Below are positions 1 through 5,612 of a DNA stretch of 7,053 nt, piece after piece. The stretch is from SAT2750 sp963581185 (GTDB taxonomy: Bacteria; Planctomycetota; Planctomycetia; Pirellulales; Pirellulaceae), in assembly GCA_963581185.1 (NCBI GenBank), contig CAUZOB010000241.1, forward strand, positions 1-7,053, read 5' to 3'. Numbering within the stretch: position 1 is the first letter of the stretch; each line of letters begins with the position of its first letter. Below the pieces are notes generated by a model, which had not been told where the DNA came from, made no database searches, and saw only the letters and a program-made list of their open reading frames with translations. Position numbers and translations under genes: made by a program.

Positions 1-901
1 CAAAACGCGCACCGGCTTCGATTAAACGTCGAGCCAGTAATGTTGATTGCCCATGCCGATCACGGCCGTAGGAATCGCGCAGACCGTCCGGTTCCTGGTC
101 GAGGTCGAAAGCGTTCTGAAGCGACGGTTTTTGCAAGATACCCATAACCTGTTGCTGTAAAGCCTGGAATTCCAAGGACTCCGGGACGTGCTCGGTGAGA
201 CTCGGACTCTGCAGTTGGCCGAGTAAATTGAACCGTTGCTCCAGCTCAGCTGCTGTCGAATCAGCCCTTCGACCCAAATCTGGAGGAACGACTTCGCCAG
301 ATGGAGTGACATAAATCGGGAATGGATTCCAGCGAGTTCCCAGTCGCCCTGCATTTTGACCAGGCAACATGCGAGCATCGATTCGCATCGGTTCCGGTAT
401 CTGAATAGAACTCGGTAAAACGTTAGCGGCTTGATCTGCTCGATAAAACCCGCTGGCCATATGCGGATGGTCAGTCTCTGCTATCTTCAGTCCGCCGGCG
501 CGAATGTTGTGCCGATACCCGGTCAGCATTCGGTAGACGGCCTGATCGTGTGGCACATCCTCATGGCTGACAGAGCGGATTTGAGCCAGGTGGTGCATCT
601 GCTGCGCAACGCGAGGTAGATATTCGCCAATCGTAATACCCGGCACGGATGTCTGGATCGGTTTGCAGGGCCCTCGGATTTCAGCAGGTGCCGCGGGCTT
701 CAAATCAAACATGTCGATGTGACTTGGACCGCCATCCATGAAGAGCAACAAAACAGACGTGGCTCGTGCCTTGCGGCCGGAAGCTTGCTTGGCCTGGAGT
801 GATTGAGATAAACCAAATGATGTCAATCCAAAGCAACCCAGGGACAGCAGGCTGCGGCGATCGAGCCTCTCTGCTTCCTTAGGGAATTGTCTGTTGGACA
901 T
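1..901 (-). CDS. DUF1501 family protein with Tat-type leader, 3' end cut off by window edge
   Basis: The frame opens with ATG at 899-901 and stays open for 300 codons to the left edge, so the C-terminus (probably a third or so of the protein) is missing. Residues 14-22 (DRRSLLSLG), followed by a short hydrophobic stretch, look like a twin-arginine leader. The segment around residues 54-66 (FMDGGPSHIDMFD), then H113/H118-D119 and MLTG at about 125-128, match the DUF1501 (PF07394) pattern. Near the edge the motif GQSTLLARRLIEAGARF is the typical mid-protein DUF1501 signature. DUF1501 is related to the alkaline phosphatase/sulfatase fold; substrates are unknown to me, and the protein is presumably periplasmic. 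An AAGGAG ribosome site lies 8 nt before the ATG. A separate promoter candidate lies about 65 bp upstream, so it may be transcribed apart from the barrel gene. Family is confident; function is not known. Confidence 0.93.
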   Translation of the reverse strand, partial: MSNRQFPKEAERLDRRSLLSLGCFGLTSFGLSQSLQAKQASGRKARATSVLLLFMDGGPSHIDMFDLKPAAPAEIRGPCKPIQTSVPGITIGEYLPRVAQQMHHLAQIRSVSHEDVPHDQAVYRMLTGYRHNIRAGGLKIAETDHPHMASGFYRADQAANVLPSSIQIPEPMRIDARMLPGQNAGRLGTRWNPFPIYVTPSGEVVPPDLGRRADSTAAELEQRFNLLGQLQSPSLTEHVPESLEFQALQQQVMGILQKPSLQNAFDLDQEPDGLRDSYGRDRHGQSTLLARRLIEAGARF

Positions 902-909
902 CAGGGAAA

Positions 910-915
910 CTCCTT
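910..915 (-). promoter_or_regulatory. Ribosome binding site of the DUF1501 gene
   Basis: On the minus strand this reads AAGGAG and sits 8 nt before the ATG at 899-901. It supports that ATG as the true start and places the DRR leader motif close to the N-terminus. Confidence 0.75.
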
Positions 916-964
916 GCTGGGTGTGAACCGTATGATCATCGGCACTCCAGGCACATTTCGCTTG

Positions 965-973
965 AGTATAGCA
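965..973 (-). promoter_or_regulatory. Extended -10 promoter candidate for the DUF1501 gene
   Basis: The minus strand reads TGCTATACT, that is TG-N-TATACT, a full extended -10 with five of six matches to TATAAT. No convincing -35 element is seen 16-18 bp upstream, which extended -10 promoters can tolerate. Transcription would start roughly 55-60 nt before the DUF1501 ATG. The same TGCTATAC core occurs upstream of the ASPIC gene. Planctomycete promoter consensus is poorly defined, so this stays a candidate. Confidence 0.4.
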
Positions 974-1236
974 AATTCGAGCTGCCTTGAATGAAGGTCA
1001 GATTCAACAGTTTTATTTCTGCCAGCTCTGGTCATCCTGTCGTGGACAGTGAAATCCCATCGGCGCCGAATCGACGGAGTCGCGGCAGGCCAATGCAGAC
1101 AACAGCCGCAACGGATATGGCCCGTAACAGGCCGCTGGGAATAGACAAGGAAAAGTAACAGGGCGCGGCTCTTCGGGGAGGGTTTCTGCGGCGAACAGAA
1201 CCTTATTGAGAATTGGCAGAGCCAGTGCTGTTGTGT

Positions 1237-1250
1237 GGTCAGAAATGACC
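1237..1250 (-). other. Small stem-loop at the 3' end of the barrel gene
   Basis: A perfect 5-bp inverted repeat, GGTCA and TGACC, is separated by 4 nt (TTTC on the coding strand) and touches the last base of the stop codon. No T-run follows, so it is not a standard intrinsic terminator. It could protect the mRNA 3' end or be chance. Confidence 0.3.
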
Positions 1251-2395
1251 TAGAACGCCTTGGACCAGCTAGCCGAGAGTGACCAGTCCATTTCCAGTTG
1301 GACTCCCTCCAGGTGCTGGTAAACAGGGTGAGCGATCTCAAAATTCAGTCTGCTGCCGTCCTTGAGACTGCGGATCAGGCCATAGCCAAGATTAATCCAC
1401 TCACCGCCACGGTAATCCGCCCGGGCTGTGGGAGCCATTGCTGGATTGAGATCCGCATCCACTCCCCGGAAATTGCTTTTCCACATCGCCTGGACACGAA
1501 AGGTAGCTGCCGTAGTCCGTTCCTCGTCAAGCAGGCGGCTGATCCATGCATCGGCGCGGTACTCATCGCTCACGGAGTAGCCTTGGTCATTGGCGCCCAG
1601 CACGATGTCAGACTGAAACTGGATGCCACGCATGCCAACAGGCGAATAGGACTTCCAGGTTATTCCGGGCCGGGCCGTCCAGGAGCCTTTGCCGAGTCGC
1701 ATTGGGTAGGGAAACTCCGCCTGCATTCCCATTGCGTTGGCCGTCGTGTTGTCGATATCCCCGGTGGGAGCACTGAAGCCAAAGTTGACGATCATTTCAG
1801 AATTAGCGTCCTCTCGCATTTTCCAGAGACCACCGAACGGGAGGTCGGAAAAGCCGGCGTTGGTCTTTCGGAAAGTGCTTGTTCCCCCGCCCATTGAGAA
1901 CAAGGCATGGTCCATCGTGTTGACGACCCACGTTGGCATCACGTAGAGCGTGACTTGATCACTTGGAGCCCACATGAAATGTGTCATGTGCATCTCCATT
2001 GTCATCGCTTCCGGTACGACCATGAACGTGTTGCCATCGAACGTGCGGGCCGCCGCGGTACTGATCGAAGCATCTCCTGCTCTACTACCACCCATGTACA
2101 TGTTCATGTACTTGTACTCGACCATCATCTCACCCTTGCCGTGAGCATGGTCTGCCATCAGTCCTGCGGGAGCATGGGTGTCGGTGCGGCCTGACTTCAA
2201 ATCGTGCTGATGGCCGGCTGGTTCCTGGGGGGTATCCTGCAACATCACGTTGCTGAGTTCCCTGCCAATGTTCGATAACTGGATGTAGGATCCGTTGAAG
2301 AACTCCTCGCAGACACTCTGTCCCTGCACCAAGGACGTGGAGAATAGAAACAGCGAACCAATGATTGAATAGAGGAAAAGTCTTCGGTCAATCAT
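1250..2395 (-). CDS. Met/His-rich outer-membrane beta-barrel 'transporter' (Phenol_MetA_deg-like)
   Basis: Predicted 381-residue outer-membrane protein. Residues 1-25 (MIDRRLFLYSIIGSLFLFST, then SLVQG) form a Sec-type signal peptide. Next comes a soluble, His-rich stretch (H62, H64, H74, H83, H85), then HGKGEMMVEYKYMNMYM at about residues 85-101, and a second Met/His run MTMEMHMTHFM at 131-141. MDH at 161-163 follows. These resemble the conserved segments of proteins usually labelled 'transporter', which I associate with PF13557 and often with copper or heavy-metal loci. The rest has alternating aromatic/glycine strands, and the chain ends in SASWSKAF with a terminal Phe, the classical barrel-assembly signal. 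I chose ATG at 2395 over an in-frame TTG at 2443 because it starts the signal peptide directly and has GGAAG 7 nt upstream; the longer form would bury the leader behind 16 residues. Role in metal efflux or sensing is inference. Confidence 0.85.
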   Translation of the reverse strand: MIDRRLFLYSIIGSLFLFSTSLVQGQSVCEEFFNGSYIQLSNIGRELSNVMLQDTPQEPAGHQHDLKSGRTDTHAPAGLMADHAHGKGEMMVEYKYMNMYMGGSRAGDASISTAAARTFDGNTFMVVPEAMTMEMHMTHFMWAPSDQVTLYVMPTWVVNTMDHALFSMGGGTSTFRKTNAGFSDLPFGGLWKMREDANSEMIVNFGFSAPTGDIDNTTANAMGMQAEFPYPMRLGKGSWTARPGITWKSYSPVGMRGIQFQSDIVLGANDQGYSVSDEYRADAWISRLLDEERTTAATFRVQAMWKSNFRGVDADLNPAMAPTARADYRGGEWINLGYGLIRSLKDGSRLNFEIAHPVYQHLEGVQLEMDWSLSASWSKAF

Positions 2396-2402
2396 GTCAC
2401 CA

Positions 2403-2407
2403 CTTCC
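2403..2407 (-). promoter_or_regulatory. Ribosome binding site deciding the barrel gene start
   Basis: GGAAG on the minus strand, 7 nt before the ATG at 2393-2395. The alternative TTG start at 2441-2443 has no purine-rich site before it, so this site favours the shorter protein with a clean signal peptide. Confidence 0.55.
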
Positions 2408-2413
2408 ATAAAG

Positions 2414-2438
2414 ATATTGTTCAGTCCTGAACCGATAT
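2414..2438. promoter_or_regulatory. Palindrome upstream of barrel gene: operator or mRNA hairpin candidate
   Basis: The core is a perfect 6-bp inverted repeat GTTCAG-TC-CTGAAC at 2419-2432, flanked on both sides by ATAT (2414-2417 and 2435-2438), offset by one base. It lies 23 nt before the barrel gene ATG and about 11 nt before its ribosome site. The position fits either a repressor site near the transcription start or a stem-loop in the leader RNA. No regulator gene is visible in the window. No regulator family is assigned. Confidence 0.4.
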
Positions 2439-2660
2439 ATCAATGTGGATCGTCAACGCACTATGACGGTCTTTATCTACGCAACAACGAGATTCAAAAA
2501 GTAGAGTGTTGTGCAGGGATATTCCTTATAGTTTGACCAGCTTATCGTCCAGGAGAATGGATGATCCCTAATTCGGGGTACCAGTTGCGGCACTCTCATG
2601 TGAGGCCATGTCAACAGCGGGTACGCAGCGCAAGGACTTGAGCCTGGGGCCTCTGTCCCG

Positions 2661-2685
2661 AAAAAAAGACGGCTGTCAGGGCAGC
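2661..2685 (-). terminator. Weak intrinsic terminator candidate after the ASPIC gene
   Basis: On the minus strand, GCTG-CCCTGA-CAGC (4-bp stem, 2672-2685) is followed after a few bases by seven T (2667-2661). It begins 67 nt past the ASPIC stop. The stem is short for an intrinsic terminator and the T-run is not directly adjacent, so this is a tentative call. Confidence 0.3.
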
Positions 2686-2751
2686 GCTGTTATCTTCACT
2701 GGCATCCGCGTCGCGCTCGTGGCCGAATAGAACTGATACCCGGTCGACGCA

Positions 2752-5061
2752 CTACTCTACGTGAATCTCGTCGGAGCCTTCGACGATCCTGACGCGTTGA
2801 TCCATGGCCATGTCGTGAAAGGTCTGCGTGATGTCGGTCGCGGGCCAATAGATTTCGACTCGGCTGATGGAATCCGCTTTGCCGAGTCCAATCTCGGCTC
2901 GAAGTGGGTTGGCTCCAAAGCTGCCCCCGGAACCGATCCAGCGATAGATCGATCGTTCGACGCCACCCTCGTTTACGACGATGCGGATACGCGTGCCAAT
3001 AGCGGATCGATTCGATGTTGTGCCAACGAGCCGAAGTGTGAGCCAGCGATTATTGAAGCCTGGGTTCACGAACAGCGCGTTCGCCGCTTTGTCTCCAGGA
3101 TAGGCGCCTCCCAGTTCTGTAAAGATATCCTGATCCCCATCGTTGTCGATGTCAGCGAAGGATATCCCATGGCCCTTCTGTAAATGGCCGAAGCCGCCCG
3201 CATTCGTCACGTCCGAAAATCCCTCACCGCCACGGTTTCGAAACATGATATTGGGAACCAGTACGTGATAGCCGGTTGCCCCTGTTCCCAGGTAGAAATC
3301 CAGAAAACCGTCATTATCAAGATCCCCGAAGTTGGCACCCATTGTAAAGCTGACTCGGGACAGACCGTACTCTGCGGCGGTGTCAACAAAGCCGCCCTTC
3401 CCGTCTGCTTGGTAAAGACGCAGCAACTCCGCCTCATGCGGCAAGCCCTTCATGTCATTAACGATGTCGTTCAGATCTCCGTCGTAACTTGACACCAGAA
3501 TGTCGAGTGCGCCGTCATTGTTGAAATCCCAGAACCAGGCGGTGAACCCTAGGGATGGCTCGGTGACGCCAAGTTGACTGGCGACGTCGGTGAATGTGCC
3601 ATCTCCATTGTTGTGGTACAGCCGATTTGGGCTGCCCGTTTCCGCCATAAAGGCATTGGACGTTGCTCCGGAACTACCATCAGGTGGAGCCGGATTACCG
3701 AAATTCGAGACGTACAGATCGGGATACCGATCTCCGTCATAATCGCCCCATATCACCGCCTTACTCGTTAGCAGGTTTTCTACGCCTGCCTCTTTCGCCA
3801 CATCTGTGAATGTCTTGTCGCCGTTGTTCCTGAACAACTGGCTGGGATACACTTCATTTCCGATATACAAATCCAGATGTCCATCCAAGTCGTAGTCGGC
3901 CCAGGCCGCCGTCTGTGTGGGAAAGTGAGCATCGCCCAGATTGGATTCGAAGGTTACGTCACGAAAACGTCCGGATCCATCGTTCTCTAACAAGGAGTTG
4001 GGAATAGAAGTTGCCTGTTGAGACTGCCAGGCGCCACGCAGAACTAAAATATCCACGTCGCCGTCATTATCGTAGTCAGCTTGAAGAATGTTCAGGCCGC
4101 CATACAGTCCGTCGAAGCCAGATTCACTCGACTGTTTGTCGAAACTCCCGTCACCCTTGTTGCGAAAGTACTGCAGGGGCGAGGTTGCGTCCCAGGACGA
4201 GACCACAATATCGAGAAACCCGTCGCCGTCGAAGTCATCAGCTATGGCTCCACCGCTGAGCGACAGGTGGTTCACGCCTCTGTCCGCGGACAGGTTGGTA
4301 AATCGAGGGAAGTCCACACTGACTTCAGTTGTGACTTCGATGAGGTGGGACTGCGGGACGGACTGAGGATAGCCGCCCAATGTCATCTGAGCGATGTTCA
4401 GAATCCACTTGGCTTTGACATTGCCAGGCTGTTGCTCGAGTAACTCTTCAAGGTATGCCACGGCTTGTTCCGAACCGCGCGGAAACTGGTGAATTCCCGC
4501 TTGCTGAATCGGAAAGATGCAACTGTCGGACGTTTGGCAATTAATGCAGTTTTCCACTTCCCCGAGGCGCAAATAGGTGACCGCCAACGTGAATAATGCA
4601 CTTGATTGAATCTCGATAGGAATGTCCTGGAGCATCATCATGTCATAGGCGTCTTTCAGATGAAGCAACGCGCTCTGCGGATCTCCTAGTTTCAGATATT
4701 CCTCTCCGACGAGTTGGTTCAGGCCCATCCGGGACACCTGAGATGTTGCGTTGCTTGGCAGCTTCGCCAGCATTGCAAGCCCCTCTTTGAGCTTTACATC
4801 CCCAAAGAAATCGGTCTTTTTGGACTGAAGTTTAACGTTCTCAAGTGAAGCCACCATTCGTTCGTGGCCGGTGGCCGGTGGAGGAAGTTCTTCGACCAGA
4901 TCGGCGCCATAGAATACGTAGGCGACCACAATCAGCGGCACAGCCAAACACAGGCCGCCCACGATAGCGGCTTTTCTTCGAGTTTGTTTGCGGGATTTGT
5001 GCCGGGCTCGCTTTCTCCGCTGGGACGTCGAAGAGGATCGTTGCTTGGTCGCTGGTATCAA
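2752..5061 (-). CDS. Membrane-anchored TPR / FG-GAP (VCBS) repeat / ASPIC-UnbV protein (CRTAC1 family)
   Basis: This is a 769-residue protein. Residues 1-30 are extremely basic (13 Lys/Arg). Residues 31-50 form one membrane helix, so the bulk should lie outside the cytoplasm. Residues about 85-225 are TPR-like helices with an inserted Cys motif (C172, C175, C181, then FPI). Seven Ca-binding FG-GAP loops follow: 275-284 (DDFDGDGFLD), 329-338, 389-398, 440-449, 512-521, 580-589 and 637-646, each D-x-[DN]-x-D/N-G-like. Residues about 671-760 match UnbV/ASPIC (PF07593), including NRSAIGTR, GSGGSFGANPL, EIGLG and IYWP. The start is TTG at 5061: an in-frame TAA lies about 12 nt upstream, AAGAGG is 5 nt before it, and later starts would remove the basic tail and anchor. 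The family is common in planctomycetes; a scaffold, adhesion or enzyme-support role is inference. It diverges from DUF1552 across 551 bp. Confidence 0.93.
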   Translation of the reverse strand: MIPATKQRSSSTSQRRKRARHKSRKQTRRKAAIVGGLCLAVPLIVVAYVFYGADLVEELPPPATGHERMVASLENVKLQSKKTDFFGDVKLKEGLAMLAKLPSNATSQVSRMGLNQLVGEEYLKLGDPQSALLHLKDAYDMMMLQDIPIEIQSSALFTLAVTYLRLGEVENCINCQTSDSCIFPIQQAGIHQFPRGSEQAVAYLEELLEQQPGNVKAKWILNIAQMTLGGYPQSVPQSHLIEVTTEVSVDFPRFTNLSADRGVNHLSLSGGAIADDFDGDGFLDIVVSSWDATSPLQYFRNKGDGSFDKQSSESGFDGLYGGLNILQADYDNDGDVDILVLRGAWQSQQATSIPNSLLENDGSGRFRDVTFESNLGDAHFPTQTAAWADYDLDGHLDLYIGNEVYPSQLFRNNGDKTFTDVAKEAGVENLLTSKAVIWGDYDGDRYPDLYVSNFGNPAPPDGSSGATSNAFMAETGSPNRLYHNNGDGTFTDVASQLGVTEPSLGFTAWFWDFNNDGALDILVSSYDGDLNDIVNDMKGLPHEAELLRLYQADGKGGFVDTAAEYGLSRVSFTMGANFGDLDNDGFLDFYLGTGATGYHVLVPNIMFRNRGGEGFSDVTNAGGFGHLQKGHGISFADIDNDGDQDIFTELGGAYPGDKAANALFVNPGFNNRWLTLRLVGTTSNRSAIGTRIRIVVNEGGVERSIYRWIGSGGSFGANPLRAEIGLGKADSISRVEIYWPATDITQTFHDMAMDQRVRIVEGSDEIHVE

Positions 5062-5066
5062 TATAG

Positions 5067-5072
5067 CCTCTT
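5067..5072 (-). promoter_or_regulatory. Ribosome binding site supporting a TTG start
   Basis: AAGAGG on the minus strand, 5 nt before TTG at 5059-5061. An in-frame TAA just upstream excludes any longer product, and the first in-frame ATG downstream lies after the membrane helix. This site therefore decides the unusual TTG start of the ASPIC protein. Confidence 0.65.
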
Positions 5073-5093
5073 AACATCAAGTGCCCGCAAAGC

Positions 5094-5123
5094 CGTATAG
5101 CAGTGTGCTACCGGGAGGATCAA
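5094..5123 (-). promoter_or_regulatory. Promoter candidate for the ASPIC gene
   Basis: On the minus strand: TTGATC (5123-5118), an 18-bp spacer ending in TGC, and TATACG (5099-5094). Each hexamer matches the sigma70 consensus at four positions, and the TG of an extended -10 is present. The start of transcription would be near 5087, giving a leader of about 25 nt before the TTG start. The TGCTATAC core is shared with the DUF1501 promoter candidate. Confidence 0.4.
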
Positions 5124-5307
5124 AAACGCAACCGAGGAAGGCGTGCAATACCGACACATCCTGTCGTGCTTGGTTTTCTCAGACTCGCTTTAGTACGGCA
5201 GGTCGCGCTACGTGTCTTAACCCGATATTTCAAGGGAAGTTTTGCTCACGGGTCCAAAAAAGCAACAATATTTCGGGACGCACCCCCGCTGTCGGAGCAT
5301 GTTCGCC

Positions 5308-5360
5308 GCTGCGACTGTGTCGCAGCCTACCTTCGGCAGGCGGCACCAACCGGGTGGTGC
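5308..5360. repeat. Three adjacent hairpins in the divergent intergenic region
   Basis: First: GCTGCGAC-TGT-GTCGCAGC, a perfect 8-bp stem at 5308-5326. Second: 5325-5341, GCCT pairing with AGGC and an inner CC-TTC-GG, with one A/C mismatch; it shares two bases with the first. Third: GCACCA at 5343-5348 pairs perfectly with TGGTGC at 5355-5360, with CCGG in the centre. They are almost back to back. No T-run follows on the plus strand, so they are not a plain terminator. They may be a structured small RNA, an extragenic palindrome unit or protein-binding dyads. Confidence 0.5.
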
Positions 5361-5537
5361 AGAAACCCGATCGATGAATGGGTACTCAGAGCGATGCCGG
5401 CTGTCGATAAAGGTCTCGCTTCAGTTATCCGATAGGAATCGGTACGATGCAGACTCAGGCAAGACACCGGTTGTCTGCTGTCAGCGACCGCCGACCGGGC
5501 AGGCAGAATGTTAGCAGCCGCTGTTGTCGTTTTGGGC

Positions 5538-5566
5538 GTGACAACTTCTAGCCCAGCCTAGATAAT
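5538..5566 (+). promoter_or_regulatory. Sigma70-like promoter of the DUF1552 gene
   Basis: GTGACA (5538-5543) and GATAAT (5561-5566) each match the consensus at five of six positions, with an ideal 17-bp spacer. Transcription would start near 5573, about 40 nt before the DUF1552 ATG. It is the best promoter match in the window. The spacer contains the start of a CTAG-N6-CTAG direct/inverted element (5548-5561), which might be a binding site. Confidence 0.6.
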
Positions 5567-5597
5567 CGCGGCTTGCGAGCACGCGTCGAGATCCGCT

Positions 5598-5606
5598 AAG
5601 AGGAGA
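5598..5606 (+). promoter_or_regulatory. Ribosome binding site choosing between two overlapping ATGs
   Basis: The site reads AAGAGGAGA. Its AGGAG core (5601-5605) is 7 nt before ATG 5613-5615. A competing ATG at 5609-5611 is only 3 nt away, in another frame that soon closes. The spacing therefore selects the ATG that begins the DUF1552 protein. Confidence 0.8.
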
Positions 5607-5612
5607 CAATGA

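Larger units (their letters stand above)
902..1249. other. Intergenic region between barrel gene and DUF1501 gene
   Basis: This is 348 bp without a credible gene. It holds the DUF1501 ribosome site and extended -10 described separately. It also holds a 10-bp perfect palindrome TCGGCGCCGA at 1060-1069, and a CTGTC-GTG-GACAG hairpin (5-bp stem) at 1037-1049. The last two are short enough to occur by chance in GC-rich DNA. An open frame spanning much of this gap was considered and rejected. Confidence 0.6.
2396..2751. other. Intergenic region between ASPIC gene and barrel gene
   Basis: This is 356 bp without a credible gene on either strand. From the ASPIC side it holds a weak terminator candidate (2661-2685), then unassigned AT-richer sequence, then the palindrome and ribosome site of the barrel gene. 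A minus-strand TATAAG occurs around 2515-2525, but I found no -35 at good spacing, so I do not call a promoter. The length argues that the barrel gene is transcribed separately from the ASPIC gene. Confidence 0.55.
5062..5612. other. Divergent intergenic region between ASPIC and DUF1552 genes
   Basis: This is 551 bp with no credible gene. Short open frames exist on the plus strand, but their products lack recognisable features and have no good ribosome sites. The region holds outward promoter candidates at both ends and a hairpin-rich middle (described separately). Other dyads are CGACA-N5-TGTCG at 5152-5166, CCGAT-AGGA-ATCGG at 5429-5442 and AGACA-N5-TGTCT at 5462-5476. The length is more than two promoters need, leaving room for regulatory sites or a small RNA. 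Confidence 0.6.

Noticed and set aside
22..378. Minus-strand frame of 118 codons near the left edge
   Set aside because: It is an out-of-frame shadow of the partial DUF1501 gene, whose own frame is open over 1-901 and carries the family motifs.
901..1341. Minus-strand frame of 146 codons filling the gap between the barrel and DUF1501 genes, ending in TGATG that overlaps the DUF1501 start
   Set aside because: The stop/start overlap looks like translational coupling, but the frame begins with TTG inside the barrel gene and overlaps its last 92 bases. The product is rich in Arg, Ser, Trp and Cys with no recognisable domain. It crosses a promoter candidate.
1298..1897. Plus-strand frame of 199 codons opposite the barrel gene
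   Set aside because: It is antisense to a gene with a clear signal peptide, family motifs and barrel ending. No ribosome site or domain is seen for the plus-strand frame.
2395..2443. TTG start giving a barrel protein 16 residues longer
   Set aside because: There is no ribosome site before it, it would place the signal peptide internally, and it would put the palindrome inside the coding region.
4519..4548. CxxC in the ASPIC protein as a cytochrome c haem site
   Set aside because: The sequence is CINCQ; the His required after the second Cys is absent.
5103..5514. Plus-strand small frames in the divergent intergenic region
   Set aside because: Several overlapping frames are about equally open, with Arg/Cys-rich products and no good ribosome site or domain. 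They also cover the hairpins and the ASPIC promoter candidate.
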